Assembly: GCA_030512335.1 (NCBI GenBank)
Contig: JAULSU010000001.1
Span: 4,774,001 to 4,838,000 of the forward strand
Direction of reading: 5' to 3'
Origin: Immersiella caudata
Taxonomy: Eukaryota; Ascomycota; Sordariomycetes; Sordariales; Lasiosphaeriaceae
Length of the DNA: 64,000 nt
Part shown: piece after piece, positions 56,470 through 64,000 of the stretch
How the letters are laid out: the number at the start of each line of letters is the position of its first letter
Numbering within the stretch: position 1 is the first letter of the stretch
The notes under the pieces: model-generated
The model's input: only the letters and a program-made list of their open reading frames with translations
Told to the model about the DNA's origin: nothing
The model's database searches: none
Program-made: the position numbers and the translations under genes

Positions 56470-59400
56470 ATGTCGCTACACAACCACATTTGCGGGCTCT
56501 ACTACCTCATCCCGTCAGCAACCCAGACGTGGAATCGGGCGCCCGAGAGGCGATACCTCTCACAACTATCTCTCTCGGTCCATGCTCGGATCATTGGTTC
56601 GACGAGTCGCACAACTCTCACCCAGACGTTCACCAACCCCTCCCCCGACAAGGCCATCCCGGAGCTGAGGTACACATTCCCATTGTACGATGGCGTCTCG
56701 GTCGTCGGTTTTTCCTGCACGATCAACCGGGATCGTGTCATCAAAGGCGTTGTTAAGGAGCGCGCCCAAGCGCGGAAGACATTCGAAGACGCTGTCGCGC
56801 GCGGTGAGACCGCAGGCCTGTTCGAGCAGTTACCGGATGCGAGCGATGTCTTCACCACGACCATCGGAAATGTTCCATCGGGGGCTGAAATCAAGGTTGA
56901 AATCACGTATCTTGGCGAGTTGAAACACGACGCCGAGGCCGATGGAATCCGTTTCACCATTCCCACCAGCATTGCTCCGCGCTACGGGAGCTACCCTGGC
57001 GAGATGCTCCAATCCACCAACGTTAACGCCGTGAAGGGAATCAGCATCATTGTTGACGCCGAGGTCCCGGATGGATCCAACATCAAGAGCGTCCAATCCC
57101 CCTCCCACCCAATTTCGGTCACTATCGGAAACACTTCGGCCGGCGCGGCCAGCGGCGCTGACATGTCCCTCCAGAAGGCGTCGGCTACGCTCTCCATGGC
57201 TACCGCAGAACTCGGCCAGGATTTCGTCCTGCACGTTGTAGCAACCAACACGGCGAACCCCGTTGCTGTTCTTGAGACGCACCCGACGATCCCCAACCAT
57301 CGTGCCCTGATGGCCACGCTTGTGCCCAAGTTCAACCTCCCTTCATCTCGCCCCGAGATTGTCTTCCTTTGCGACCGCTCGGGATCAATGTGTTCGGGGA
57401 ACAAGATTCCGAACATGAAGACGGCCCTTCAAGTCTTCCTGAAGTCCCTCCCGGTTGGCGTCAAGTTCAACATCTGCTCCTTCGGTTCCCACCACGAATT
57501 GCTCTTTAAGAAGGGGTCCAAATCGTACGACGCCGCCAGCCTCAAGGAAGCTTCGAGCTATGTGGACAAGTTCGATTCCAACTTTGGCGGTACCGAAATG
57601 TACCAGCCGCTTGAGGACATCTTCAAGAGACGTTTCAAGGACATGAATCTCGAGGTGTTTCTCCTGACCGACGGCGAGATCTGGGACCAAGAGAGGCTGT
57701 TCGGGATGATCAACGAGTACATCGAGGAGAGCAAGGGAGCTATCCGAGTCTTCACGCTTGGTATCGGCAGCGATGTCAGCCATGCCCTCATCGGGGGGGT
57801 GGCGCGGGCCGGAAACGGTTTCTCCCAGGCCGTAGGCGACAACGAGAACATGAACAGCAAGGTGGTGAGAATGCTGAAGGCATCCCTGACACCGCACATC
57901 AAAGACTACACGCTGGAAGTCAAATACGCGAAGGAGGCCGCGCCCGTCACGGATGACGACTTTGAGATTGTCGAGAAGGTCATGGACGCGATGGTTCTAG
58001 ATGTCCAGGATGAGCCGAAGCCTGAGCCCAAGAAGACCATTTCGCTCTTCGACACAAGCGCCAACCCAGATGCAGAGGTAACCGACGCGTCCCTCGACAA
58101 GACCGCAGACGGCAAGTATTCTCACGTCCCACCCGTCTCTGAGCCGAAGCTCTTGCAGACGCCTTCCACCATCCCGCCCCTCTTCCCGTTCAACCGCACG
58201 AGCGTGTACCTCCTCATGTCATCCGAGAGCACTCAGAAGACGCCCAAGTCGGTTGTGCTTCGCGGAACGTCTTCGTATGGGCCCTTGGAGCTCGAAATCC
58301 CCGTGACGGTTCTCACTGAGAAGGGCGAGACAATTCACCAGCTCGCAGCGCGCCAAGCCGTCAAGGAGCTTGAGGAGGGTCGTGGCTGGCTCTATCACGC
58401 CAAGGATGGTAGCGGCCCCAAGGCGAAGCTCCTCAAGGACAAATTCGAGGGCCGGTTCTCCGACATGGTCGAACGCGAGGCAGTCAGGCTAGGCGTGAGG
58501 TACCAGGTGGGAGGGAAGTGGTGCAGTTTCGTCGCCGTCGACAGCGAAAACGAGAAGAAGAAGAGGGAGGATCCGGATTCAGGATCCATCGCGCCTCCAG
58601 CGTACGCGTCTTCTAACGACGAATCGGGAGACGAAGGTTTTGGCTTGTTCGATTCAGGGCCGTCCGTATACCCCTCGGCTGCTCCGGCTGCCAGAAACCG
58701 TTCAGGAGGCCCCAGTCTGGCGCGATTCGCTCAGAGATCGCTCGCTCCAGGTATGCTTGCGAGGAAATCAGCTTCTCCCGCGCGGCCTGGAGCCGTTGAG
58801 AAGAGCAGACTAACGTCGTCTTCAGGAGTCGGTGGAGGTGGATTTTCCAACTCTTCCATCATGTCGTGTGAACGACTGGACGCGGAGTCGGGCGCACCAG
58901 ACTTTTCGGCCCCGCCGCCTCCCCCCGCCTGCGCTCCGGCCCTGACTTCCAACTCTATGTACGGCGGGGCTCCCCAGGTGCAGACCCTGTCTTTGATGAG
59001 CAGCGCACCGCCTCCAGCGCCCATGGCCAAGCGCAAGGGTGGTGCTGGGCCCACAAGCTTCCTCCACCAGGCTCGTGGGGCCCTTGGCGGGTCAAGGAGA
59101 GAAAAGAGCGACGACTCAGCGAAGGAGTCGAGGGGCGGTGGCGGCTTCATCAAGATGTTCAAGAAGTCTGCGAAGGACACCGCCTCACCCAGAGATTCGG
59201 AGGAGGAGGAGGGTGGCAGTCGATCTGTCACTCCGCTCCCCACTGACGCACTTGAAGCCATTGTGGCGAAGCAGAGCTTCGAGGGATCCTGGACGTGGGG
59301 CAATGGGGATCTATTGGCGGCTTTGGGGCTTGATGTTTCGGGACTGGGCACCAAGCTTCGGCAGCTGGATGCGGTGCTTGCTCCCGGGACTGACTTGGCG

Positions 59401-59562
59401 GCCACGGCAGTGGTGTTGGCGTACCTGGAGGCGAAGCTCGCAGGGAAGAAGGAGGAATGGGAGATGATGGCGGAGAAGGGGATGGAGTGGCTAGATGAGG
59501 AGTTAAAGGGCAAGTCGTCCGCTGCGGGGCTTGTGGAAAAAGTCAAGGGAATTCTTGTTTGA
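56470..59562 (+). CDS. VIT and von Willebrand factor A domain protein
   Basis: The frame is open from 56470 to 59562 (1030 residues), but a near-perfect intron at 58751-58825 (75 bases, stop-free) is probably removed, leaving 1005 residues. The VIT domain spans about residues 1-145 (LRYTFPLYDGVSVVGFSCTI, then KGVVKERAQARKTFEDAVAR). The VWA domain spans about 295-465 with a complete MIDAS: DRSGSMCSG, the GGTEM threonine and the LLTDGEIWD aspartate. A proline- and serine-rich stretch follows, then a helical end (TALEA-type region, WGNGDLLAALGLDVSGLG, ATAVVLAYLEAKL) like that of VWA5A. No signal peptide, so it is cytosolic. Fungal members have no firmly known role that I can state; VWA and VIT suggest protein binding. 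Confidence 0.88.
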   Translation: MSLHNHICGLYYLIPSATQTWNRAPERRYLSQLSLSVHARIIGSTSRTTLTQTFTNPSPDKAIPELRYTFPLYDGVSVVGFSCTINRDRVIKGVVKERAQARKTFEDAVARGETAGLFEQLPDASDVFTTTIGNVPSGAEIKVEITYLGELKHDAEADGIRFTIPTSIAPRYGSYPGEMLQSTNVNAVKGISIIVDAEVPDGSNIKSVQSPSHPISVTIGNTSAGAASGADMSLQKASATLSMATAELGQDFVLHVVATNTANPVAVLETHPTIPNHRALMATLVPKFNLPSSRPEIVFLCDRSGSMCSGNKIPNMKTALQVFLKSLPVGVKFNICSFGSHHELLFKKGSKSYDAASLKEASSYVDKFDSNFGGTEMYQPLEDIFKRRFKDMNLEVFLLTDGEIWDQERLFGMINEYIEESKGAIRVFTLGIGSDVSHALIGGVARAGNGFSQAVGDNENMNSKVVRMLKASLTPHIKDYTLEVKYAKEAAPVTDDDFEIVEKVMDAMVLDVQDEPKPEPKKTISLFDTSANPDAEVTDASLDKTADGKYSHVPPVSEPKLLQTPSTIPPLFPFNRTSVYLLMSSESTQKTPKSVVLRGTSSYGPLELEIPVTVLTEKGETIHQLAARQAVKELEEGRGWLYHAKDGSGPKAKLLKDKFEGRFSDMVEREAVRLGVRYQVGGKWCSFVAVDSENEKKKREDPDSGSIAPPAYASSNDESGDEGFGLFDSGPSVYPSAAPAARNRSGGPSLARFAQRSLAPGMLARKSASPARPGAVEKSRLTSSSGVGGGGFSNSSIMSCERLDAESGAPDFSAPPPPPACAPALTSNSMYGGAPQVQTLSLMSSAPPPAPMAKRKGGAGPTSFLHQARGALGGSRREKSDDSAKESRGGGGFIKMFKKSAKDTASPRDSEEEEGGSRSVTPLPTDALEAIVAKQSFEGSWTWGNGDLLAALGLDVSGLGTKLRQLDAVLAPGTDLAATAVVLAYLEAKLAGKKEEWEMMAEKGMEWLDEELKGKSSAAGLVEKVKGILV
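58751..58825 (+). other. Probable stop-free intron inside the VIT-VWA gene
   Basis: The donor is GTATGC, the branch point ACTAAC lies about 15 bases before the acceptor, and the acceptor is TTCAG. The length is 75 bases, so removal keeps the frame and joins SLAP directly to GVGGGG. Retention would add 25 residues. Confidence 0.65.
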
Positions 59563-60036
59563 GTATCGGGATTTATGATGGAGTGTTTCAGGTGGAGGAA
59601 CAGAGAATGGATCTAGCGAGTGTTCTTTGTGGTAGCAGCAAGAATTTGATAATAGTTAAATTTCAACAAGATTCACTGTTGCACGGCATCGTCGACTTGG
59701 GCCAGCCCTTCAGCTCGGAGAAATAGGTGGATGATGAAACTCGAGGTTGAACCAGTGCTTGTTCTCATTCTTGTTACATATTCAAGGGGGTTAACCCTCA
59801 CCCTAGCTCCAAGGGTTGATCTCTTAGTAGAGAACTCATCACAAATGCTCATTCGAAACTGGTATAGATGGCGGGTACTAATCTCGACTACTATCTACCG
59901 CTAAGAGACTGTCTGAAGAAATGATAATAGTGGATAGGGTTAGGGTAGGATACACACAAAACGCGCCTCATGTAGGTCCAACAAGTGATTTACATCTTGG
60001 TAGGGGGGTTTACATTGCAAGGCAGGTGATGATTGT
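59563..60036. other. Intergenic between convergent VIT-VWA and DUF1996 genes
   Basis: 474 AT-richer bases holding two 3' UTRs. Nothing else is seen. Confidence 0.45.
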
Positions 60037-61140
60037 CTAAGACTGGACCATCTGCGAAGCGCCGGGGAGCTCCTTGAGCCCTAGAAGTGTGTCAGCTTTG
60101 AACCTGCTTGTGGAGCGAGGGGGAAGAAAGGAAGGAAGGGACGTACACTTATCAGTGCCGATGTCCTCGCGAGCCGTCTGCGCCTTGGTGCAAGCAATGG
60201 CTTTGGCGTCGGTCTGCCTCTGCAGAGCTTTGCAGTTGTCGTTGGCGCACTTGGTGTCCATGGCCTTTTGGAGAGCGTCGCCCTTCCACCCGAAGAGGTA
60301 GTCACCGTGGATGCCGTACCCGGTGTCGTCGCCGGAACTCCAGTAGAACGGCTGCGAGCCATCGGCGGGCCAGTCGGCCTTGTTGTTGAAGGCGCGGGTG
60401 TCGAACATGACCTCGTACATGACCTGGGGAACCTTGACGGGGTGCGAGGCCGGGCATGGGCCGCCGCTCTCAAAGGTGCCGGTGGCCGTGTAGGAAAGGT
60501 GGGATTTGTGGTCGGGGCTGTCGAGGTTCTTGCCGTCCCAGCAGGACGGGAAGGTGACGGTGACGCGCCACCCGCCGTTGCATTGGCCCTTGGGGAAGTT
60601 CTTGGTGTCGGCTCCCGTGCAGGGCGCGCCGCCAAACGGGCTCTGTTGCATGTTGTGCTCGCAGCGGAAGCAGTTGCCTGAGGGCACCTTGGCGGCAACC
60701 TTGTTGGCGGGGTCACCGACGAGCATGCGGAAGCCTGGCTTGAAGGAAGACACCTTGTCGCCGGATCTGTAGCCGCGAATGTAGTACACCGTGACGCCGC
60801 CCTCGACCCTCAAGCCAAGGTTGGCGAACTGCGGCACGCGCTTGAATGTGCCGTTCCTGGCCTTGAAGTAGACATTGGCGGTCCAGTAGTTGGAGAAATC
60901 TTCCGAGTACGTGCAACTGGTGCAGGTCGACGCCGTGGGGGGGTCGAGCGTGTCGGGGGGCATAGAGGCGTTGAACGAGTTGCCGCCGACGATTTGATGC
61001 AGATGTGGCGACGGAAGGAAACCGGGGTTGACCAAAGGGTCGATCCGGTCGAAGACAAGCTGAGAGCAGCCGAAGCGCATCAGTTCCTGCGCTGCGGCCA
61101 GCTGCACCGCCGTGGCGGCCACAAGAGTCTTGAGCTGCAT
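60037..61140 (-). CDS. Secreted DUF1996-domain protein
   Basis: Exons on the minus strand 61140-60147 and 60080-60037 encode 345 residues if the 66-base intron (donor GTACGT, CTGAC branch, TAG) is removed; the intron is stop-free, so the frame also reads through. The N-terminus MQLKTLVAATAVQLAAAQE is a signal peptide. The DUF1996 domain follows directly (LMRFGCSQLVFDRIDPLVNP, HLHQIVGGNSFN, STCTSCTYSEDFSNYWTANV, CNGGWRVTVTFPSCWDGKNL, DYLFGWKGDALQKAMD). The family is common in secreted fungal proteins of unknown function; some are reported in cell-wall or nutrient-related expression sets. Cysteines are many, as expected outside the cell. It ends LKELPGASQMVQS. Confidence 0.9.
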   Translation of the reverse strand: MQLKTLVAATAVQLAAAQELMRFGCSQLVFDRIDPLVNPGFLPSPHLHQIVGGNSFNASMPPDTLDPPTASTCTSCTYSEDFSNYWTANVYFKARNGTFKRVPQFANLGLRVEGGVTVYYIRGYRSGDKVSSFKPGFRMLVGDPANKVAAKVPSGNCFRCEHNMQQSPFGGAPCTGADTKNFPKGQCNGGWRVTVTFPSCWDGKNLDSPDHKSHLSYTATGTFESGGPCPASHPVKVPQVMYEVMFDTRAFNNKADWPADGSQPFYWSSGDDTGYGIHGDYLFGWKGDALQKAMDTKCANDNCKALQRQTDAKAIACTKAQTAREDIGTDKCTSLPSFLPPRSTSRFKADTLLGLKELPGASQMVQS

Positions 61141-63135
61141 CTTGCGTGTTGTCGTCCTCGAGATCTTGGAGACTGGGGACTGAAGGCTCACTGCTGAAAA
61201 AAACAGGGACAAAACGCTACTGACAGCGGGAACAAGCGAAAGCCACCGGCGGACAAGAGACTGGAAGCCATCGCAGCGTCCACTTGGCAGCCGCTTCGAC
61301 CATATATACTTTGTTGCCACTTCTTCCCCCAGATTCGCAGTGCCGGTCTGGATAAACGGGGCGACATTATGGTTGTCGAAGTAATCGTCAAGTGGTTGTG
61401 TCCCAAACAAGAAAAATGCCGAGACGCAAACTGCCGCTACTCAAGCGTGGCCGGGTAATATACGACCGCCCTTAATTGGGAGCGGATCTGGGGAATCTTA
61501 TTCGGTGGGGCGAAAGCTTCATATGGCACGGCAAGTACCGATAGGCGCATCGACTCTCTTCTTCTTGGATAAAATCGCCGTCGAGGTGGTGGTCCAAAGT
61601 CTTCTCGAAGCCGGGGCCCAGTGCCGGCGTTCCCTTCATATCTGCGGACCCTCGTACGCGCTCGTGTGGTCACTTGATGGACAGGGTGCTTGTATGTGCT
61701 GGTATTAGGTCACTGGGGTGTCGCCGACGGCAGATTGCCAGCAGCTAGGATTGCGGACGTGCCTGGTTCCGAAGAATTAGAGTCGCCTTCACTGACACTG
61801 ACAGCTATGTTTGCGTGGTCGGGTCTCGTGATACCCGCTCCAATGGGACAAGCACGCCGTCATGTATGCAAACTGGACGACATCTAGTTCGCGCGATGGC
61901 CCTGTGTGTTTCCAGGATCAGGGGGCAGTCATGATCGCAGGGGCGAGCTCAACTCCAGATCCGCTGAGATGGTCGCCATTGCCGGGCATAGGCCGAGAGG
62001 CGTCCCTGAGAGCCGTACTCCTGTCGCCCCCGAAGTTTTCTTGGCCTTCCGAAATACATGAGGTAGCGAGGATGGTGGTGATCCTGAGGAAATCGCTCCT
62101 ACGCGCTCCAATGGTGCGAGCGTTGAGGCGCAAGCCCAGAACATCAATGAATTCAACGTGATGGGTGGATCGTTGCCTGTATTCTTTTCATACCGGCCCG
62201 TGTTTGCGCTCGAGTTAGATTTGCAGCGGGAACTTGGAAATGGCGACTGCCCACTGTCGGCGACGATCGCGATTCCGACCTCGAATGAGTGAGTGATGGG
62301 ATGGGAGAGACTGGACAAGGACGATTCGTCACGGTGGCGCTTGCGAGGTCGCTGCGGCTGCAAAGCCAGCGGTGGAGAGATTGCCCAGACAAGAAGCCGT
62401 GGAAAGAAGCATTGGGCGACGGTACTTGCCTAGTGCCAAGTTTTGACAAGCGAGCCGGGAGGAACTCGGCGAACGGGCAAACAAGCCTTGTCCCAACTGG
62501 CTGGTGCTCCAAGACGGGTTGCCTTCGAGCCGGAGTTTAATATAATGGCCTGCAACCAAAGTCCCTTGACTTTTTGGGGTCCGCCATTGCAAAAGATTTA
62601 ACTCCGTCAATGAAGGCACAGAGCAAAAAGATCAATTTCTCATAACCAGCGAATCGCTTTACATTTAAGTAAGCATTCCATACTCCCGTCAACATCGCGG
62701 CAAAATTTAAAATCCCAAATCAAAATCTTCCTGACTTGCGAATGCAGTGTCTCCCTTAAAATCAAACATGGAAGCCATGCGTGAAAACCCGAAAAAATCT
62801 AAACCAAAGAAGGGAATTGTTCCATGTTGGTTGACGGCGACGGCGACGGTGACGGTGGCAGGATGACTACGCACGACCCACATTATAGAGCTTTGGTGGG
62901 CGTTGCATGTCAAATGGATCACATCAACGGGTGTAACTCCTCGGCTTCCCATATGAGCGGGCCTTTCGCCGTAGCACTGGGCTGTAAGGCTATTGGTGAA
63001 ATGGGGGTTCTCGACGGCGCTGAATTCAGAGGTGTCTAGTGCTTCGCGAAACAAAGAGCAACAATGCACTTGTAACAAGGGCTTGAAAAGCTCAGTAAAG
63101 CTCTCATTTTGTGTCTTGGAGTAAATAAAATAGCC
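61141..63135. other. Gene-poor region upstream of the DUF1996 gene
   Basis: 2 kb with no supported gene between two minus-strand genes. Open frames are short. It holds the promoter of the DUF1996 gene (TATA-like element listed separately) and the 3' UTR of the phosphatase-like gene. Confidence 0.4.
61302..61308 (-). promoter_or_regulatory. TATA-like element of the DUF1996 gene
   Basis: TATATAT on the minus strand, about 165 bases upstream of the start codon. A TATA box fits a regulated secreted-protein gene; the transcript start is not known. Confidence 0.4.
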
Positions 63136-64000
63136 TCAAACCTCGCTGGATCTACTGCTATCGTGCTTTTGCAGACTCGCCATGTCTTCCGACCTGACCA
63201 CCATGGCGTGTGCAACCTTTGCACGTGTAGCCCGCTTCCTCAATAACACGTAGGCAAGAATTCCAACGACGGTGACCATACCCAGCGTTACCATAGCTCC
63301 AATGACACCTGCCACAGCGTTTGACATGCCTCCCGATGAGGCCGACGTGGCATTAGCATTTCCCTCCCCGTCGGCATAGGCCGCGCAAAAGTCGGCCTTG
63401 CCGCCGCACGTAGCGCACCACTTGGCGGCCGTAGTAATCGCACGAGGTTGCATCCTGTCAACAAACTCAGGCCAGGAAAGTGAGACCTCGTTTCCTCCGA
63501 ACAGAGGAAAGGCATCGAGTGACGACTCAGTCCCGTTCTGAAAGCGGAATCTGACTCGTAGGGACGCACTGGGGTCGGCGGGGAACGACGTCTCGGTTTC
63601 GGGGCTAAACAGCTCAAAGGCCATGGTTGATGCGTACCCTGGAAGACCGAAGAAATCAGGGCTGGCACTTGTCAGATTGGTGAGACCAAAGAAGGCCAGC
63701 ATGGTATCGTAGCTCCCTGCCAACAACGAGAACTTGAGTTTGCCAGCCGAGCTGACCGTCTTGTTTAGTTGAGCCAGGATACCAGCAGCTAGCGTCTCCG
63801 CGTGGATTGAGCGGGCTCGCTGAGTGCGGTTGTAGTTGTATCCGAACTCAGCGCTGTCGGCCAAGGTGCGCAGCTGGAAGAGCTGGTCTTCGGTAACGTC
63901 TCGGGCGGGGGAAGTGGCATTGTGGATGCGAGCAACGTTGATGAGATCAAAGACATCGTAGGCCTTGGCGTAGCTCAAGTCGGATGGCGATTCCAGGTCG
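63136..64000 (-). CDS. Histidine acid phosphatase-like membrane-anchored protein (5' end missing)
   Basis: The minus-strand frame runs from the window end to the stop at 63136, so only the last 287 residues are present. The part LESPSDLSYAKAYDVFDLIN, FQLRTLADSAEFGYNYN and SIHAETLAAGILAQLN, then LLAGSYDTMLAFFGL, fits the C-terminal half of branch-2 histidine phosphatases. The family's HD motif is usually in the GHD position; here GSYDTM occupies it, so the catalytic histidine seems replaced. The N-terminal RHG motif is outside the window. A hydrophobic segment (AVAGVIGAMVTLGMVTVVGI) and a basic cytosolic tail follow, making it type I membrane-anchored. Glycosylation sites (NxT/S) are frequent. 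It could be a surface sensor rather than an active enzyme. Confidence 0.78.
   Translation of the reverse strand, partial: DLESPSDLSYAKAYDVFDLINVARIHNATSPARDVTEDQLFQLRTLADSAEFGYNYNRTQRARSIHAETLAAGILAQLNKTVSSAGKLKFSLLAGSYDTMLAFFGLTNLTSASPDFFGLPGYASTMAFELFSPETETSFPADPSASLRVRFRFQNGTESSLDAFPLFGGNEVSLSWPEFVDRMQPRAITTAAKWCATCGGKADFCAAYADGEGNANATSASSGGMSNAVAGVIGAMVTLGMVTVVGILAYVLLRKRATRAKVAHAMVVRSEDMASLQKHDSSRSSEV

Overview
The window is nuclear DNA from a filamentous ascomycete (Pezizomycotina), most probably a sordariomycete. Evidence: dense protein-coding genes on both strands; many short introns (about 45-110 bases) with GTRNGT donors, CTRAC branch points and YAG acceptors; and orthologue types found in filamentous fungi (SLA1 with Prk1-type repeats, a DUF8035-like coiled-coil protein, a secreted DUF1996 protein). 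I see no bacterial, phage or organellar segment and no CRISPR array. The order Sordariales is a guess from general character, not from a search.

Layout. 0.4-9.1 kb, plus strand: ERV46 (ER-Golgi cargo receptor), a YEA4-type UDP-GlcNAc transporter, and SLA1 (endocytic actin adaptor). 10.5-11.7 kb, minus: a TLC-domain membrane protein. 12.8-15.6 kb, plus: COG8 (Golgi tethering) and a HEM25/SLC25A38-type mitochondrial glycine carrier. 16.4-18.2 kb, minus: a charged coiled-coil protein. 20.2-22.8 kb, minus: prefoldin subunit 1 and an alkaline ceramidase. 24.0-26.8 kb, plus: SGM1/TMF1 golgin. 27.0-28.05 kb, minus: NAS6 (gankyrin). 28.4-30.0 kb, plus: PRP46/PLRG1 splicing factor. 30.1-32.5 kb, minus: ORC1. 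33.5-35.1 kb, plus: an unrecognised protein. 35.4-36.1 kb, minus: prefoldin subunit 5. 36.5-40.7 kb, plus: a SET-MYND protein and REX1-type RNA exonuclease. 41.4-48.7 kb, minus: PEX5, a two-RRM probable mitochondrial protein, a GNAT acetyltransferase and a two-pass membrane protein. 48.7-53.5 kb: an island rich in simple repeats with a decayed gene (two nonsense codons and a frameshift) and few credible genes. 53.6-59.6 kb, plus: a PAP2/Aur1-like membrane protein and a VIT-VWA protein. 60.0-61.1 kb, minus: secreted DUF1996 protein. 63.1 kb to the end, minus: the 3' part of a histidine-phosphatase-like membrane-anchored protein.

This is mostly a housekeeping neighbourhood, not a cluster with one pathway. 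Themes recur by chance or loosely: secretory pathway (ERV46, COG8, SGM1, nucleotide-sugar transport, ceramide metabolism) and proteostasis (two of the six prefoldin subunits, NAS6). The most unusual content is in gene architecture: a probable 3-base micro-exon in the ceramidase gene, a start codon split by an intron in the RRM gene, micro-exons of 14 and 26 bases in NAS6, a GC-AG intron in the PFD5 gene, and three stop-free introns whose length is a multiple of three.

All exon limits were set by eye from splice signals, reading frame and remembered family conservation; no alignment or RNA data was available.
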